Positions 9,202-18,510 are shown, counted from the stretch's first letter. The stretch: DNA of 64,000 bases from Allobosea lathyri (GCF_900108245.1 NZ_FNUY01000016.1:27839-91838), one strand, 5' to 3'. Translations and numbers: made by a program. The notes: generated by a model from the sequence alone, not told the origin.

Positions 9202-10227
9202 ATGGAGTGCTTTGTCGGCTTGGACGTTTCGGTGAAGACGACGAGCGTCTGCGTGATGGACGCAGGCGGATCGATCATCCGGGAAGGCTAGGCGGAGAGT
9301 TCGCCGGAGGCGATCGCCGCGTTCCTGTCAGCTTGCGGGCGGCAGTATTCCCGCGTTGGCCTGGAAGCCGGTCCGCTCTGTCAGTGGCTCTATGCTGGAC
9401 TGGCGAAGGCAGGCTTCCCAGTAATCTGCATCGAGACGCGCCATGCTCAGGCGGTTCTAAGCGCCCGGCCGAACAAGACCGACCGCAACGATGCACGCGG
9501 CATCGCCCAGATGATGCGGGTCGGGCTCTACCGCCCGGTCCACGTCAAGACGCTGGCCAGTCAAAAAATCAGGGCATTGCTGAGCGGCCGGCGCTTCCTT
9601 CAGGCCAAGCTGCTCGATGCCGAGAATAGTATCCGCGGCTTGCTCCGCAACTTCGGCCTGAAGGTCGGGCTCGTCTCGCGCGCCCAATATGAGGCTCGTA
9701 TCCTTGAACTGATCGAGGACGCGCCTTCGTTGCAGGTCATCATCGAGCCGATGCTAGCGGTCCGCCGGGTCGTCCGCGAACAGTATGTGTCGCTCCACAA
9801 AACCATGCTGGCTCTAGCCCGCGCTGACGACGACTGCCAGTTGCTGATGAGTGTTCCCGGCGTCGGGCCGCTTGTCGCCTTGACCTATCGTGCTGCGGTC
9901 GATGAGCCTGCGCGCTTTCAGCGATCTCGAGCCGTCGGGGCACATTTTGGCTTGGCTCCGCGAACGCATCAATCGGGTGAGATCGACCGACGCGGGCATA
10001 TCAGCAAGAGCGGTGACGAGACCTTGAGGGCGGCCTTGTTCGAGGCCGCCATGGTTCTCTTGCGCCCAGCTACGAGGCCTTCGGCGCTTAAGGCGTGGGG
10101 CCTGCGCGTTGCCAAGCGACGTGGCATGGCCAAGGCAACTGTCGCGGTTGCCCGCCGCCTAGCGGTCATCCTTCATCGTATCTGGGTCGATCGCACCCAG
10201 TTCCGCTGGAGTGCTGAACCGGCCTGA
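9202..10227 (+). pseudogene. IS110-family transposase, interrupted by an in-frame TAG
   Basis: Read through, the frame encodes 341 residues, the normal IS110 length. The N-terminal RuvC-like DEDD domain is complete in outline: FVGLDVSVK, VGLEAGPL and KTDRNDARGIAQ. The C-terminal transposase_20 domain contains MSVPGVGPLVALTY and FGLAPRTHQSGEI with the candidate catalytic serine. Codon 30 (9289-9291) is TAG in a place where a Lys AAG codon would differ by one base, so a single nonsense change best explains it. From GAGAAG upstream, ATG 9202 is the natural start. IS110 elements carry a non-coding RNA region beside the gene; 9019-9201 or 10228-10465 would be the place to look. The exact element ends could not be fixed because the family lacks clear terminal inverted repeats. 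Confidence 0.88.
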
Positions 10228-10465
10228 CGCCTCTCACAAGCGATCCAAGATCTGCCGCAAGGTGGAGCAATGTCCCTCCGGGGACCGGGGGTCGGCGAGA
10301 TCGAGGGCGGTTTGGAGAGCCGCAGGGCTACTCCGCGAAAAAGCTTGATCCGCCACTCTTCGGACCCAACCATGAAGCGGCCACGTGCCGACTTCGAAGA
10401 GAAGCCAGAGACCTGGCGGGACAGCCTGCTCACGACCCATAGGCGACCCATGCCGCAGTCCCGAT

Positions 10466-10795
10466 CTACGAGAGTTTGTCGCCGAGCCAATCAACAACGA
10501 GCATTCCCAAAGAAACTAGTATGCCGACGATTGCGAGTAGGAAAACACCTAACATCGCGCCTGAAATCAAAGGATCCAGCTGAACAGCACCAAAATTCGC
10601 CCCATACACGCAGAAGGCGAAGACGACGAGGCATGAGTATCCGAGGACCCGCCTCGTCCAATTAAATGTTCTCTGGGTCAAGTTGCGCCCGCCTGTGTCA
10701 ATTGTGCGGTTTATCGCCGGATTGATGACAAGCTGCAGGTGAGCATACAGGGACGTAGCAATCGACGCGTTAACAGGATCGAATGCAGGCGCCAT
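10466..10795 (-). CDS. Hypothetical small membrane protein
   Basis: I choose the ATG at 10795 (MAPAFDPVNAS), because the upstream extension in the same frame is short and Arg-rich. The 109-residue product has a polar N-terminal half with an HLQLVINPAINRT stretch and two strong hydrophobic helices in the second half (around LGYSCLVVFAFCVYGA and AMLGVFLLAIVGILVSLG), ending in a charged DWLGDKLS tail. I do not recognise a family. It lies inside the repeat-bounded island and points away from the transposase pseudogene. The codon choice with more A/T than the flanking cluster agrees with acquired DNA. Confidence 0.5.
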   Translation of the reverse strand: MAPAFDPVNASIATSLYAHLQLVINPAINRTIDTGGRNLTQRTFNWTRRVLGYSCLVVFAFCVYGANFGAVQLDPLISGAMLGVFLLAIVGILVSLGMLVVDWLGDKLS

Positions 10796-10940
10796 GGCGC
10801 TCGTCAGGTCCGCTCCGCCCCAATTGAGATTTTCGTGGCGTCGGGCGGCTTGACACCCATGGCCCAATAGAGAAGCCGCCCGAAGGCGGCTGGTTGGGGT
10901 GGCTTCTATGATCGCGCTATGGCGTCGCGAAAACCGTGGC

Positions 10941-11708
10941 CTATCGAGAAACGAACGAGGCGGCCCGCGCCTTGAACTGTTCCCATGTCAGCCATCTGCG
11001 CCGCTCGTATAACATGTCCCCGTCATGGGGTTTGGACGACAGGCGGTCGTGGTTCAGCGACTGCAGCATCTGAGACCGATCGAGCATGAAACTCAGCGCT
11101 ACGAACGGCAATAGAGCGGCAAAAGTCTTTCGCTGAGTGCGGTAGGCCAGGCAATAGCCCAAATACCTGCCAATGGCTGATCCTGAGAACGGAACGCGGA
11201 CGATGTCGCCATTCCCGGGGATCGGGTTGAATACACGAAAGGGGACGATTCCAACCCGGTAGGAGTTGTAGAGCGGAAACTGCCAAACATCGACGTCTGG
11301 AAACTGCTTGGCGAAAGCCGAGGCGATCAGCGTTGCCGCATCGTGATCGGGATGCCCTCCCTCCCATGCCGGGGCATAGACTGTGCCGATATCAGCCGGA
11401 CCAAAGCGATCCACCAACTCGGAAAACGTACGGTCCATCGCATCTACAAGCTTGCCATCAGGTACGCGCTCTGCCCCGCCGAAAATGATGATGTCTTCTT
11501 TGGCAATGCCGAGCTTAGCCAGGACACTCTGGCTCTCAGCGTCGCGCGCGATAGGTGAGGCCGAATTTCCCCCTCCGTCTGTCAGATAGACGCAGATGTT
11601 CCGAATGCCGTTGCGGACATTCTGTTCAAGCAAAGAAAAAACCGCGAACTCGTCGTCTTGATGAGGGAACAGAAATAGGGCTGGCTTCTTAGCCTTTGTT
11701 GTAAGCAT
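10941..11708 (-). CDS. PIG-L/LmbE-family deacetylase
   Basis: The start is placed at ATG 11708 (MLTTKAKK); the frame extends upstream but that part overlaps the neighbouring gene. The 255-residue protein carries both metal-binding signatures of the family: FPHQDDE near residue 16 (normally PHxDDE) and GGHPDHDAA near residue 118. PIG-L proteins are zinc-dependent hydrolases that remove N-acetyl groups from sugars such as GlcNAc conjugates. The gene follows the GNAT gene on the same strand after 22 bp, so an acetyltransferase and a deacetylase are likely co-expressed. The setting suggests a sugar or glycolipid substrate, which sequence alone does not identify. Confidence 0.85.
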   Translation of the reverse strand: MLTTKAKKPALFLFPHQDDEFAVFSLLEQNVRNGIRNICVYLTDGGGNSASPIARDAESQSVLAKLGIAKEDIIIFGGAERVPDGKLVDAMDRTFSELVDRFGPADIGTVYAPAWEGGHPDHDAATLIASAFAKQFPDVDVWQFPLYNSYRVGIVPFRVFNPIPGNGDIVRVPFSGSAIGRYLGYCLAYRTQRKTFAALLPFVALSFMLDRSQMLQSLNHDRLSSKPHDGDMLYERRRWLTWEQFKARAASFVSR

Positions 11709-11730
11709 GGCACTCGAAAAGGTTGAGAGT

Positions 11731-12576
11731 TTAAAAGGCGTCGAAATCGAGGAAATCAAACAATATCTCCGACTTCTTCGGAGAGGCGGAGCCGATCGCA
11801 AGCGGCCGAAAAATCAGATTCAAAGGCGAGGTTCGGAATCGGCCGGGAACGTCAATGGCAATGCCGCGCAAATTGGCAGCAGCCGGCAGCAAGCCGATGA
11901 ACACTTGCGGCCTGGCAAAGGGGAAGCTGCCCGCACCATCGCCGCCGCTTACGCTCTGACGCTCGGCTACAGCGATGACTGACTTTCGCCCGGCATAAGC
12001 CCAGAATCGGCTTCGGTCACCTCTAGAAACGAGGTGGACAGCATTTCGAGGAGACCTCAGCCGCCATTCGATAGTGTCCCTGTCCCAGACGCTTTGGAAG
12101 GACGCTTCCTGCGTTTGTTCCACGCCCAGGCCGATACCAATCTTCGCATCGAGGGGACTTATGAGTTCAAAGCCCAGGCGCTTCACGAACCCCGGAGTGC
12201 TATTGGCATTGGCTACGCCGATGACGAAATCCATGCCGAGGTCTGTGCCCCGTGCGTAGGTCGCCTCAGCGAGCTTCGTGAAAAGCCCCTTCCCCCGATA
12301 CGCTTCTCCGGTGGCTGTATTGAGCGACAACAGCCCCCGAACGACTTTCCCGCCATAGCGATATGAAACCGGAACGCAGACATAGTGGGCAGCTAGATCG
12401 CTGCCCGCCCAAGCATCAAATCCCACCGCGCGCCCTAGCGGGTTTTCGCAGTATAACCATTCCAAATATTTTCGACTGTAATTAGCGGAGCCGGGGAAGC
12501 ACTTAGAAAAAAGCTCGCAATACTCCCCAATTGCCTTCTCGTCGAACTCGATCGGCCGTATTTCAAACTCCGACAT
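11731..12576 (-). CDS. GNAT-family N-acetyltransferase
   Basis: This 281-residue protein starts MSEFEIRPIEFDEKAI. Its N-terminal half has the GNAT fold: a YVCVPVSYRYGGKVV strand, then the acetyl-CoA loop in TATGEAYRGKGLFTKLAE (Q/RxxGxG/A pattern, near residue 92), and NANSTPGFVKRLGF as the last core helix. The C-terminal ~140 residues look like a second, degenerate GNAT-type or Eis-like half. Such proteins acetylate amines, often amino sugars. It is the first gene of a two-gene minus-strand unit with the PIG-L deacetylase inside the island. The A/T content is higher than in the cob genes, which suggests transfer. Confidence 0.8.
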   Translation of the reverse strand: MSEFEIRPIEFDEKAIGEYCELFSKCFPGSANYSRKYLEWLYCENPLGRAVGFDAWAGSDLAAHYVCVPVSYRYGGKVVRGLLSLNTATGEAYRGKGLFTKLAEATYARGTDLGMDFVIGVANANSTPGFVKRLGFELISPLDAKIGIGLGVEQTQEASFQSVWDRDTIEWRLRSPRNAVHLVSRGDRSRFWAYAGRKSVIAVAERQSVSGGDGAGSFPFARPQVFIGLLPAAANLRGIAIDVPGRFRTSPLNLIFRPLAIGSASPKKSEILFDFLDFDAF

Positions 12577-12912
12577 ACAGTTCCCCGCGCCACCTTAGAC
12601 CATTCTCACTGGTGGTCTTCAGCGATGACAATAGACGCTGCCGTATAACAGCGTCAAACTCCGGAGGGCAGTGCGGCCTCCTGACCGCGGGCGTGACCAT
12701 ATTTGTTGTGGAGGTGGTGCAAACCACCATTGTCGCATCAAATAGCAGTGAATAGGTGGCGCGCGCGACGTTTTGGCCGTTCGGCCACAGACAAAGCGCG
12801 GGCAGAGCGACACGCGCACACCACAGCAACTCCGCCACTCACAGCTGGAGTCGCAACGGCGGGTTGGGCGAATCGTTCCTTGGGGATATGCGAGCCACCT
12901 GGAGAACACGCC
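12577..12912. other. Intergenic region without a supported gene
   Basis: These 336 bp separate the GNAT gene from a small plus-strand ORF. Several short frames cross it on both strands, but none has a ribosome binding site, a coherent composition or a recognisable motif. It presumably contains the promoter of the GNAT/PIG-L unit. Confidence 0.5.
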
Positions 12913-13134
12913 GTGCCGACCCGCGACCCCGAGAACCAGCGGATGGTCTATTCCCTCCTCGCCGGCCGCGAGGTCTCGATCAGGTCAGAGCAGTGGAAGC
13001 ACGAATGCGAGGTCGCCTATCTCGCCGACCTGACGCCTGAGAAGCGCAAGGCGATCCTCTATGGCGTGCTGGGCGCGGAAGGTGATGAGGCGCGCGGGAT
13101 CAAGCGCCACCGCGGCGACGCCGCGACGGCCTAG
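12913..13134 (+). CDS. Small conserved-looking protein of unknown function
   Basis: A GTG start at 12913 is supported by GGAGAA seven bases upstream; the product is 73 residues. It begins VPTRDPENQRMVYSLLAG and continues REVSIRSEQWKHECEV, followed by a basic tail (GIKRHRGD). I recall similar short alphaproteobacterial proteins with the VYSLLAGREV start, often next to mobile elements, but I cannot name a function. A truncated relative with the same N-terminal pattern (VYSHRAGREVSE) begins 84 bp downstream at 13219, so this family was present twice here. Confidence 0.55.
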   Translation: MPTRDPENQRMVYSLLAGREVSIRSEQWKHECEVAYLADLTPEKRKAILYGVLGAEGDEARGIKRHRGDAATA

Positions 13135-13218
13135 CTGGGGAGCGAGATCAAACGGCTCAAGACATTGCGGTTGCGGGGAATCGTTCCGCGGTAGAAGTGG
13201 TGATTAGGAGATTCGCCC

Positions 13219-13347
13219 ATGCCCGTTCGCCGCGCCGACCAGCCCACCGTCTATTCCCACCGTGCCGGTCGCGAGGTTTCGGAAATGGGCTATTGTACCG
13301 CTCGTGTCAGGCCTCGGCCGATCGAAGGCTCAGACCATGCCGCATGA
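13219..13347 (+). pseudogene. Chimeric 42-codon ORF: start of the small-protein paralogue fused to the SDR tail
   Basis: ATG 13219 follows AGGAG at 13207-13211. The first 22 residues (MPVRRADQPTVYSHRAGREV, then SE) resemble the N-terminus of the gene at 12913. From 13302, the start of the 70-bp direct repeat, the frame runs into the last codons of the SDR gene (RVRPRPIEGSDHAA) and stops at 13347. It is therefore a junction product and most likely not functional. It marks the right-hand breakpoint of the island. Confidence 0.7.
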
Positions 13348-13371
13348 GGTCGTGATCATCGGCACCGGCCC
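13302..13371 (+). repeat. 70-bp direct repeat, right copy
   Basis: Matches 8945-9014 at 69 of 70 positions. This copy keeps the intact ATG of the downstream GMC oxidoreductase gene, so it is the functional one. The spacing between copies is 4357 bp. Confidence 0.95.
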
Positions 13372-14908
13372 GGCGGGCGTCTCTGCAGCGTGGCCTCTGG
13401 TGCAGGCCGGGCGGGATGTGCTGATGGTCGATGCGTCAGTCGGGAAGGTAGGGACGCCGCCCGATGGCGAGTATTTCGACCTCCGCCGGCATGACGGCAG
13501 TCAGCGCGACTGGATGTTCGGCGCCGATCTCGCGGCCTGGATCGATCGGGCCGCGACCTCACCGAAGCTGCGTGTGCCGACCCTGCGGGCGGTTTTCGAT
13601 GGCTTTGCGGAGGCAAACCGGATCGTGACGGATAATTTCGCCGCGATCGGCTCGCTGGCGCGCGGAGGCCTGTCGAATGCCTGGGGTTGCGGCGTGGCGC
13701 GCTATGATCGTGACGAAATGGCGGACTTCCCCTTCGCGCATGCCGATCTCGACGAATCGTTCGCGGCCGTCAGCCGGCGCGTTGGCCTCTCGGGGCGAGC
13801 CGACGATGACCTGAGCGGGTATTTTGGACTGGACGACTGGGCGGATCCGGCGCCGGCACTCGACGACAACGCCCAGAACCTGATGCGGCGCTACGATGCG
13901 CTGCATTCGGACGGGGCTCTGCACGGACTGCGTCTTGGGCGCGCACGCCTGGCGCTGTTGGCGTCGGATCGGGAGGATCGGCGCGCCTGCGATCTGTCGG
14001 GGCTCTGCCTTTGGGGCTGTGCGCGGGGCGCGCTCTATTCCGCGTCTCAGGAATTGCCCGGCCTCGCGCGAGCGGGGGCCGGTCTTCGCAAGGGCTTCGT
14101 TGCCGATCACATCGAGAAGATCGAAACGGGCTGGCGTGTTCATGGCGTCGAACGGGGTACAGGTGCGTCCGCGACGATCGACGCGCGCCGCGTCGTGCTG
14201 GCTGCAGGGACACTCGCCACTACGGCGATCGCCTGGCGAACGCTCCGTCATTTCGAGACGCCGCAGCGCGTCATGTCCAACCCGACAGCGGCATTTCTGC
14301 TTCTGCGAATGGGCTTGCCCGGTCGGGCGCCGGTCGCTGGTCCGGCCTTCGCGCAGCTGGCATTCGCCCATAGGTCGGTAGCCGGTCACCTTGCTTATGG
14401 CGCCTTGTTCTCGCCGGGGCACCTGCCTGCCTTCGAATTCATCAAGCATATCCCGTCGTCGCGTTCGGCCGCCCGTCTGATCTGGCGGCTGCTCAATACC
14501 GCTACGCTCGTCGGGAATGCCTTTCTACCCGCCAGCCTGACGCGACACAGCGCCGTCCTCGGCCGCGACGGCAGGTTGCGTGTGACCGGGAAGGCCGGCG
14601 ACGATCTCTCCGCTGCCATTACCGGTATCGCGCGGGATTGGCGAAAGGCGGCGAGACGGCTGGGATTTCTCGTGATGCCCGGGAGTTTCACGATGGGTCA
14701 GCTCGGCTCGGATATCCACTATGCCGGCACGCTGCCCATGCGCAAGGACCCTCGGATTGGCGAAACGAATGCTGTTGGCGAACTGGCCGGACAGCCGGGA
14801 TTGTTCGTCGCCGATGCAGCGACGTTTCCGGAATTGTCTGCAAAGCCGCATACGCTGACGATGATGGCGATGGCGGACCGCCTCGGTCGCCATCTGGCGC
14901 AACTGTGA
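13337..14908 (+). CDS. GMC-family FAD-dependent oxidoreductase
   Basis: The start at ATG 13337 gives MPHEVVIIGTGPAG, a standard N-terminal dinucleotide fold for FAD (VIIGTGPAGVSAAW), followed by the acidic MVDAS end of strand 2. The 523-residue product has SLARGGLSNAWGCGVARYD in the position of the GMC family signature and a C-terminal GMC_oxred_C-like block (GSDIHYAGTLPM near residue 455, then GLFVADAATFPELSAKPHTL). Substrate unknown; in this cluster it may oxidise a sugar or polyprenyl-linked sugar alcohol. It originally followed the SDR gene with overlapping ends, so the pair probably form one redox/epimerisation step. The island now separates them, and the promoter must come from inside the island. 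Confidence 0.82.
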   Translation: MPHEVVIIGTGPAGVSAAWPLVQAGRDVLMVDASVGKVGTPPDGEYFDLRRHDGSQRDWMFGADLAAWIDRAATSPKLRVPTLRAVFDGFAEANRIVTDNFAAIGSLARGGLSNAWGCGVARYDRDEMADFPFAHADLDESFAAVSRRVGLSGRADDDLSGYFGLDDWADPAPALDDNAQNLMRRYDALHSDGALHGLRLGRARLALLASDREDRRACDLSGLCLWGCARGALYSASQELPGLARAGAGLRKGFVADHIEKIETGWRVHGVERGTGASATIDARRVVLAAGTLATTAIAWRTLRHFETPQRVMSNPTAAFLLLRMGLPGRAPVAGPAFAQLAFAHRSVAGHLAYGALFSPGHLPAFEFIKHIPSSRSAARLIWRLLNTATLVGNAFLPASLTRHSAVLGRDGRLRVTGKAGDDLSAAITGIARDWRKAARRLGFLVMPGSFTMGQLGSDIHYAGTLPMRKDPRIGETNAVGELAGQPGLFVADAATFPELSAKPHTLTMMAMADRLGRHLAQL

Positions 14909-15024
14909 ACAGCTCAAGCGATCGGTTCCAAGACCCCGGCGTCAATAACGACTTGGTCTTCACACCCAGCGCCAATACCACCGCCGCCTCACCGGCTTGC
15001 CCGACACGAAGGTTGCGATAGTAG

Positions 15025-18000
15025 ATGCCTCTGGAGCCAAATGGTTGCCGACTACGTTCGCCAGCGAAAGTTTCTATGATGGATAAGATGTCAAAGAGCG
15101 GAGCTGTCGCGACGCCGATGAATTTCAGCGGTGAGAGGTTGCAATCGGTGAGCTCGGGTGAGGGGATGATGAAGCATCATCGCTATTTCCTAGCGCGCGA
15201 TTTCTGCAACGACCTTGACGTGCTCGATATTGCCGCCGGAGAAGGCTATGGCTCCGCAATCCTGGCGCAGGTCGCCAAATCCGTGGTCGGTGTGGAAATC
15301 GACCTGGCCATCGTAGAGGCCGCAAATACCGAGTTCGTTCGCCCCAATCTGCGCTATCTTCAGGGTGACGCGCGGGCGATTCCGCTCCCGGATGCCAGCA
15401 TTGACGTCGCAGTCTCCTTCGAGACCTACGAGCACTTCGGCGAACACGAACTCTTCCTAGCCGAGTTGCGCCGCATCCTTCGTCCCAATGGGCTGGTGAT
15501 CATCAGCACACCCGACCGCGACATTTATTCCGGCCCTGGAATTCCCCCGAACCCTTATCACGTCAGGGAGGTGAACCGGGAGGAGTTCGACTTTGCGCTG
15601 TCAACCCAATTCGCCAATGTGCGGATCGCGCGGCAACGAGCCTTGATCGGATCCTTCATCGAAGGGTACCAGCAAGATACGGCAGCACGCTACTTCGAGG
15701 CGCGCGGACGCGATCTCATCGAGGCAAGTCAGGAAATGACTCGCGCTCCCTACCTGGTTGCCTTCGCATCCGACGCCGAACTCCCTCCGCTACCGCACAG
15801 CCTCTATATCGAGCGCAGCGACGTCGACACGGACGCGATAGCCCTTCGTGAGACACGGGCAGACCTGCGTAAAGTTCTGGCGCAGCTTGCTCGTGAGCAA
15901 CAGCAGCACGCAGGCTCTCGCCAGCAGATCCGTCGCTTGTCCCAACAGCTCTCGGCCGCCATCTCGGCCTTCGAGGGGGCAAATCAAGAACTCGAGCGTC
16001 TCAAGACTTCGCTCAGCTGGCGAGCCTCGGCGCCCCTTCGGCACGTTATGACTCACTACCCAGCGGCCGCCCGCCGGCTGCGGCAGGGGGCCAAGCTCGC
16101 TTATTGGACAGCGACCGGCCAAATTGTGCAGCGATTGAAAGCTTCGGTCACGTATCGCTTCTCGCTTGCGAACCCGGACAAGCTGGTGCCGGCCAGTGCC
16201 TTGCAGGGGCGATCTCCGGACGGGCTACCGCTGTTTCTGGAACATTACCTGGCTGAACGCTGGCCGGGACAGGATCTTCAGACAGTCAAGTTCGCCTACC
16301 GTTTCGTGGCCGAACGGCCGGCAAAAGCCATCGACGAAACCGCTCTCTCCAGCGCGGAACTCGCAGCGCTCCTCGCACGCCTGCGTGACCTCGCCGAGTT
16401 GCGGAGCGATGCGCTTCATCCTGCGGTCTCGATCATCGTCCCGGTCCACAACGCCCTCGCTCATACGCTGGCATGCCTGTTGAGCCTGCTGGCCCAGCCG
16501 AGCCGACACAGTTTCGAGATCCTTGTCGCCGACGACGTCTCGACCGACGCCACGGCCGCAGCCATCCTCGCTATCGGCGGTAAGGTGCGACTGGTAAGAC
16601 AGGAGCAGAATCTCGGCTTCGTCCGGAATTGCAACGCCGCTGCTGCCGAAGCGCGCGGCGCACTTCTTGTCTTCCTCAACAACGACACGATCGCCCTTCC
16701 CGGGTGGCTGGACGAGTTGGTGGCGCCGTTCGAAGTCGACGAGCGCATCGGCCTAACCTGCTCGAAGCTGCTCAATGCGGACGGCACGCTGCAGGAGGCG
16801 GGAGGCGTGTTCTGGCAGGACGGCTCAGCCTGGAACTATGGCCGCGGCGCCGATCCCCGAGCCTACCCGTTCAATTTCGTGCGCGAAACCGATTATGGAT
16901 CCGGCGCGGCTATCGCCACCCCGAGCAAGCTCTGGAAAGAGGTCGGCGGCTTCGACGACATGTTTGCGCCTGCCTATTGCGAGGATGCAGATCTCGCCTT
17001 CACCCTGCGCGCGCAAGGGTACCGGACAGTTTATATCCCCTCCGCCGAGATCATTCACCACGAGGGCGTCAGCCATGGCCGTGACGAGCGTGCCGGTATC
17101 AAGGCCTATCAGGTCGAGAATCTAAAGAAGTTGAAGGCCAAATGGGCAGCGGAATTAAAAAACCACTCGCCCAATGGACAGAACGTACCGATCGCCGTCG
17201 CCCGCTCGGCGGAGAAGCGGCGGGTGCTGGTAATCGATCATTATGTCCCCCAATGGGATCGGGATGCCGGCTCGCGAGCCATGGACGGATATCTGCGCTT
17301 TCTTGTCGAGAACGGCTTCCACGTCACCTTTTGGCCGGACAACCGTGCCCATGATCCACACTATGGCCCAGCCTATCAACGCATGGGCATCGAAGTCGTT
17401 TACGCTTGGCCAGGGCAGCTTGACTTCGATGACTGGATCGCTCAGCGCGGAGCCGGCTTCCACTATGTGATCATCAGCCGCCCACATGTCGCATTGCATG
17501 TGCTGGACGACCTCAGAAAGCGCACCAGCGCCAAACTACTTTTCATCGGTCACGATCTCCACGGGCTGAGATTGCGTGCCGAGCGTGAGTTGACCCCCTC
17601 CGCCGATCTCGACCGCGAGGTCGATGAGGCGGAATCAATGGAAATGGCCGTTTGGAGGGCCGTTGACGCGATCTACTATCCGTCCCAGGAGGAAGCCGAC
17701 TACGTCGCATCGCGTGGAATAGCGGCTCCGGCGCGGGCGCTGCCGCTCTTCTTGTTCGACGAAGCGAATATCTCCCCGCTCCAGGAACCCGCAAAATTGC
17801 GAGATCCCGCAGCACCACACGCGATGTTCGTCGGAGGGTTCAGGCATCGCCCCAATGTCGACGGCGTGCTATGGTTCTGCCGCGAAATCTGGCCGCAAGT
17901 GAAGGCAAGGCTGCCTCTCGCTCGTCTAACCATCGCCGGGTCTGAGCCACCTCTGGAAATCACGCAGCTGATCAACGAGTCGGTCGATGTGACCGGCTAC

Positions 18001-18360
18001 ATTAGCGACGCTGATCTCGATGCTCTCTATCGGAGTGCGGATCTGGTCGTCGCGCCGCTGCGTTTTGGTGCCGGCGTCAAAGGCAAGGTTATCGAGGCGC
18101 TGCGTCAAGGACTGCCGCTTGTGCTCACCTCCGTCGCAGCTCAAGGCATTCTGGATGTGGCCGAGGCGGGGGTTGTCGCCGATAAGCCCGACGCCTTCGC
18201 GAAAGCTGTGATCGAAATGATGCGACCAGGGGAGCATCGCGCAACGCGGGCGCTCAGGGGGCAAGAGCTTATCCGCAAGCACTATTCAGTGGAGGCAGTA
18301 CAGTCTGTCCTCAGCAAGGACATCCCGGAACTGACTTCGGCCCCAGCAAAATCGGGCTGA
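15025..18360 (+). CDS. Three-domain protein: SAM methyltransferase, GT2 and GT4 glycosyltransferase
   Basis: This 1111-residue protein combines three enzymes. Residues ~35-250 form a class I methyltransferase (VLDIAAGEGYGSAIL motif, VSFETYEHF). Residues ~270-330 are a heptad-rich Gln/Arg helix, likely a coiled coil. Residues ~465-690 form a GT2 domain (SIIVPVHNA, FLNNDTI, YCEDADLAF). Residues ~730-1100 form a GT4-like GT-B domain (RVLVIDHYVPQWDRDAGS, MFVGGFRHRPN, PLRFGAGVKGKV with the usual glutamate near the end). The organisation fits large polymer-capping or modification proteins of O-antigen clusters. The start could be ATG 15025 or 15076/15079. It is transcribed alone, with a 116-bp gap upstream. 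Confidence 0.88.
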   Translation: MPLEPNGCRLRSPAKVSMMDKMSKSGAVATPMNFSGERLQSVSSGEGMMKHHRYFLARDFCNDLDVLDIAAGEGYGSAILAQVAKSVVGVEIDLAIVEAANTEFVRPNLRYLQGDARAIPLPDASIDVAVSFETYEHFGEHELFLAELRRILRPNGLVIISTPDRDIYSGPGIPPNPYHVREVNREEFDFALSTQFANVRIARQRALIGSFIEGYQQDTAARYFEARGRDLIEASQEMTRAPYLVAFASDAELPPLPHSLYIERSDVDTDAIALRETRADLRKVLAQLAREQQQHAGSRQQIRRLSQQLSAAISAFEGANQELERLKTSLSWRASAPLRHVMTHYPAAARRLRQGAKLAYWTATGQIVQRLKASVTYRFSLANPDKLVPASALQGRSPDGLPLFLEHYLAERWPGQDLQTVKFAYRFVAERPAKAIDETALSSAELAALLARLRDLAELRSDALHPAVSIIVPVHNALAHTLACLLSLLAQPSRHSFEILVADDVSTDATAAAILAIGGKVRLVRQEQNLGFVRNCNAAAAEARGALLVFLNNDTIALPGWLDELVAPFEVDERIGLTCSKLLNADGTLQEAGGVFWQDGSAWNYGRGADPRAYPFNFVRETDYGSGAAIATPSKLWKEVGGFDDMFAPAYCEDADLAFTLRAQGYRTVYIPSAEIIHHEGVSHGRDERAGIKAYQVENLKKLKAKWAAELKNHSPNGQNVPIAVARSAEKRRVLVIDHYVPQWDRDAGSRAMDGYLRFLVENGFHVTFWPDNRAHDPHYGPAYQRMGIEVVYAWPGQLDFDDWIAQRGAGFHYVIISRPHVALHVLDDLRKRTSAKLLFIGHDLHGLRLRAERELTPSADLDREVDEAESMEMAVWRAVDAIYYPSQEEADYVASRGIAAPARALPLFLFDEANISPLQEPAKLRDPAAPHAMFVGGFRHRPNVDGVLWFCREIWPQVKARLPLARLTIAGSEPPLEITQLINESVDVTGYISDADLDALYRSADLVVAPLRFGAGVKGKVIEALRQGLPLVLTSVAAQGILDVAEAGVVADKPDAFAKAVIEMMRPGEHRATRALRGQELIRKHYSVEAVQSVLSKDIPELTSAPAKSG

Positions 18361-18510
18361 AAACGCCCAGGTCGCAGGCTCCGATCGCCGCTGCTCGCAC
18401 GATGGGCGGATCAGTACGGTTGTAGTGCCACTGCCGCGCCCCGCTGATGTCAAAACGCCCGAATGCGCCCAGGTGTTCGATCGTGCATTTCCACAGTGCT
18501 TGCACCGACA

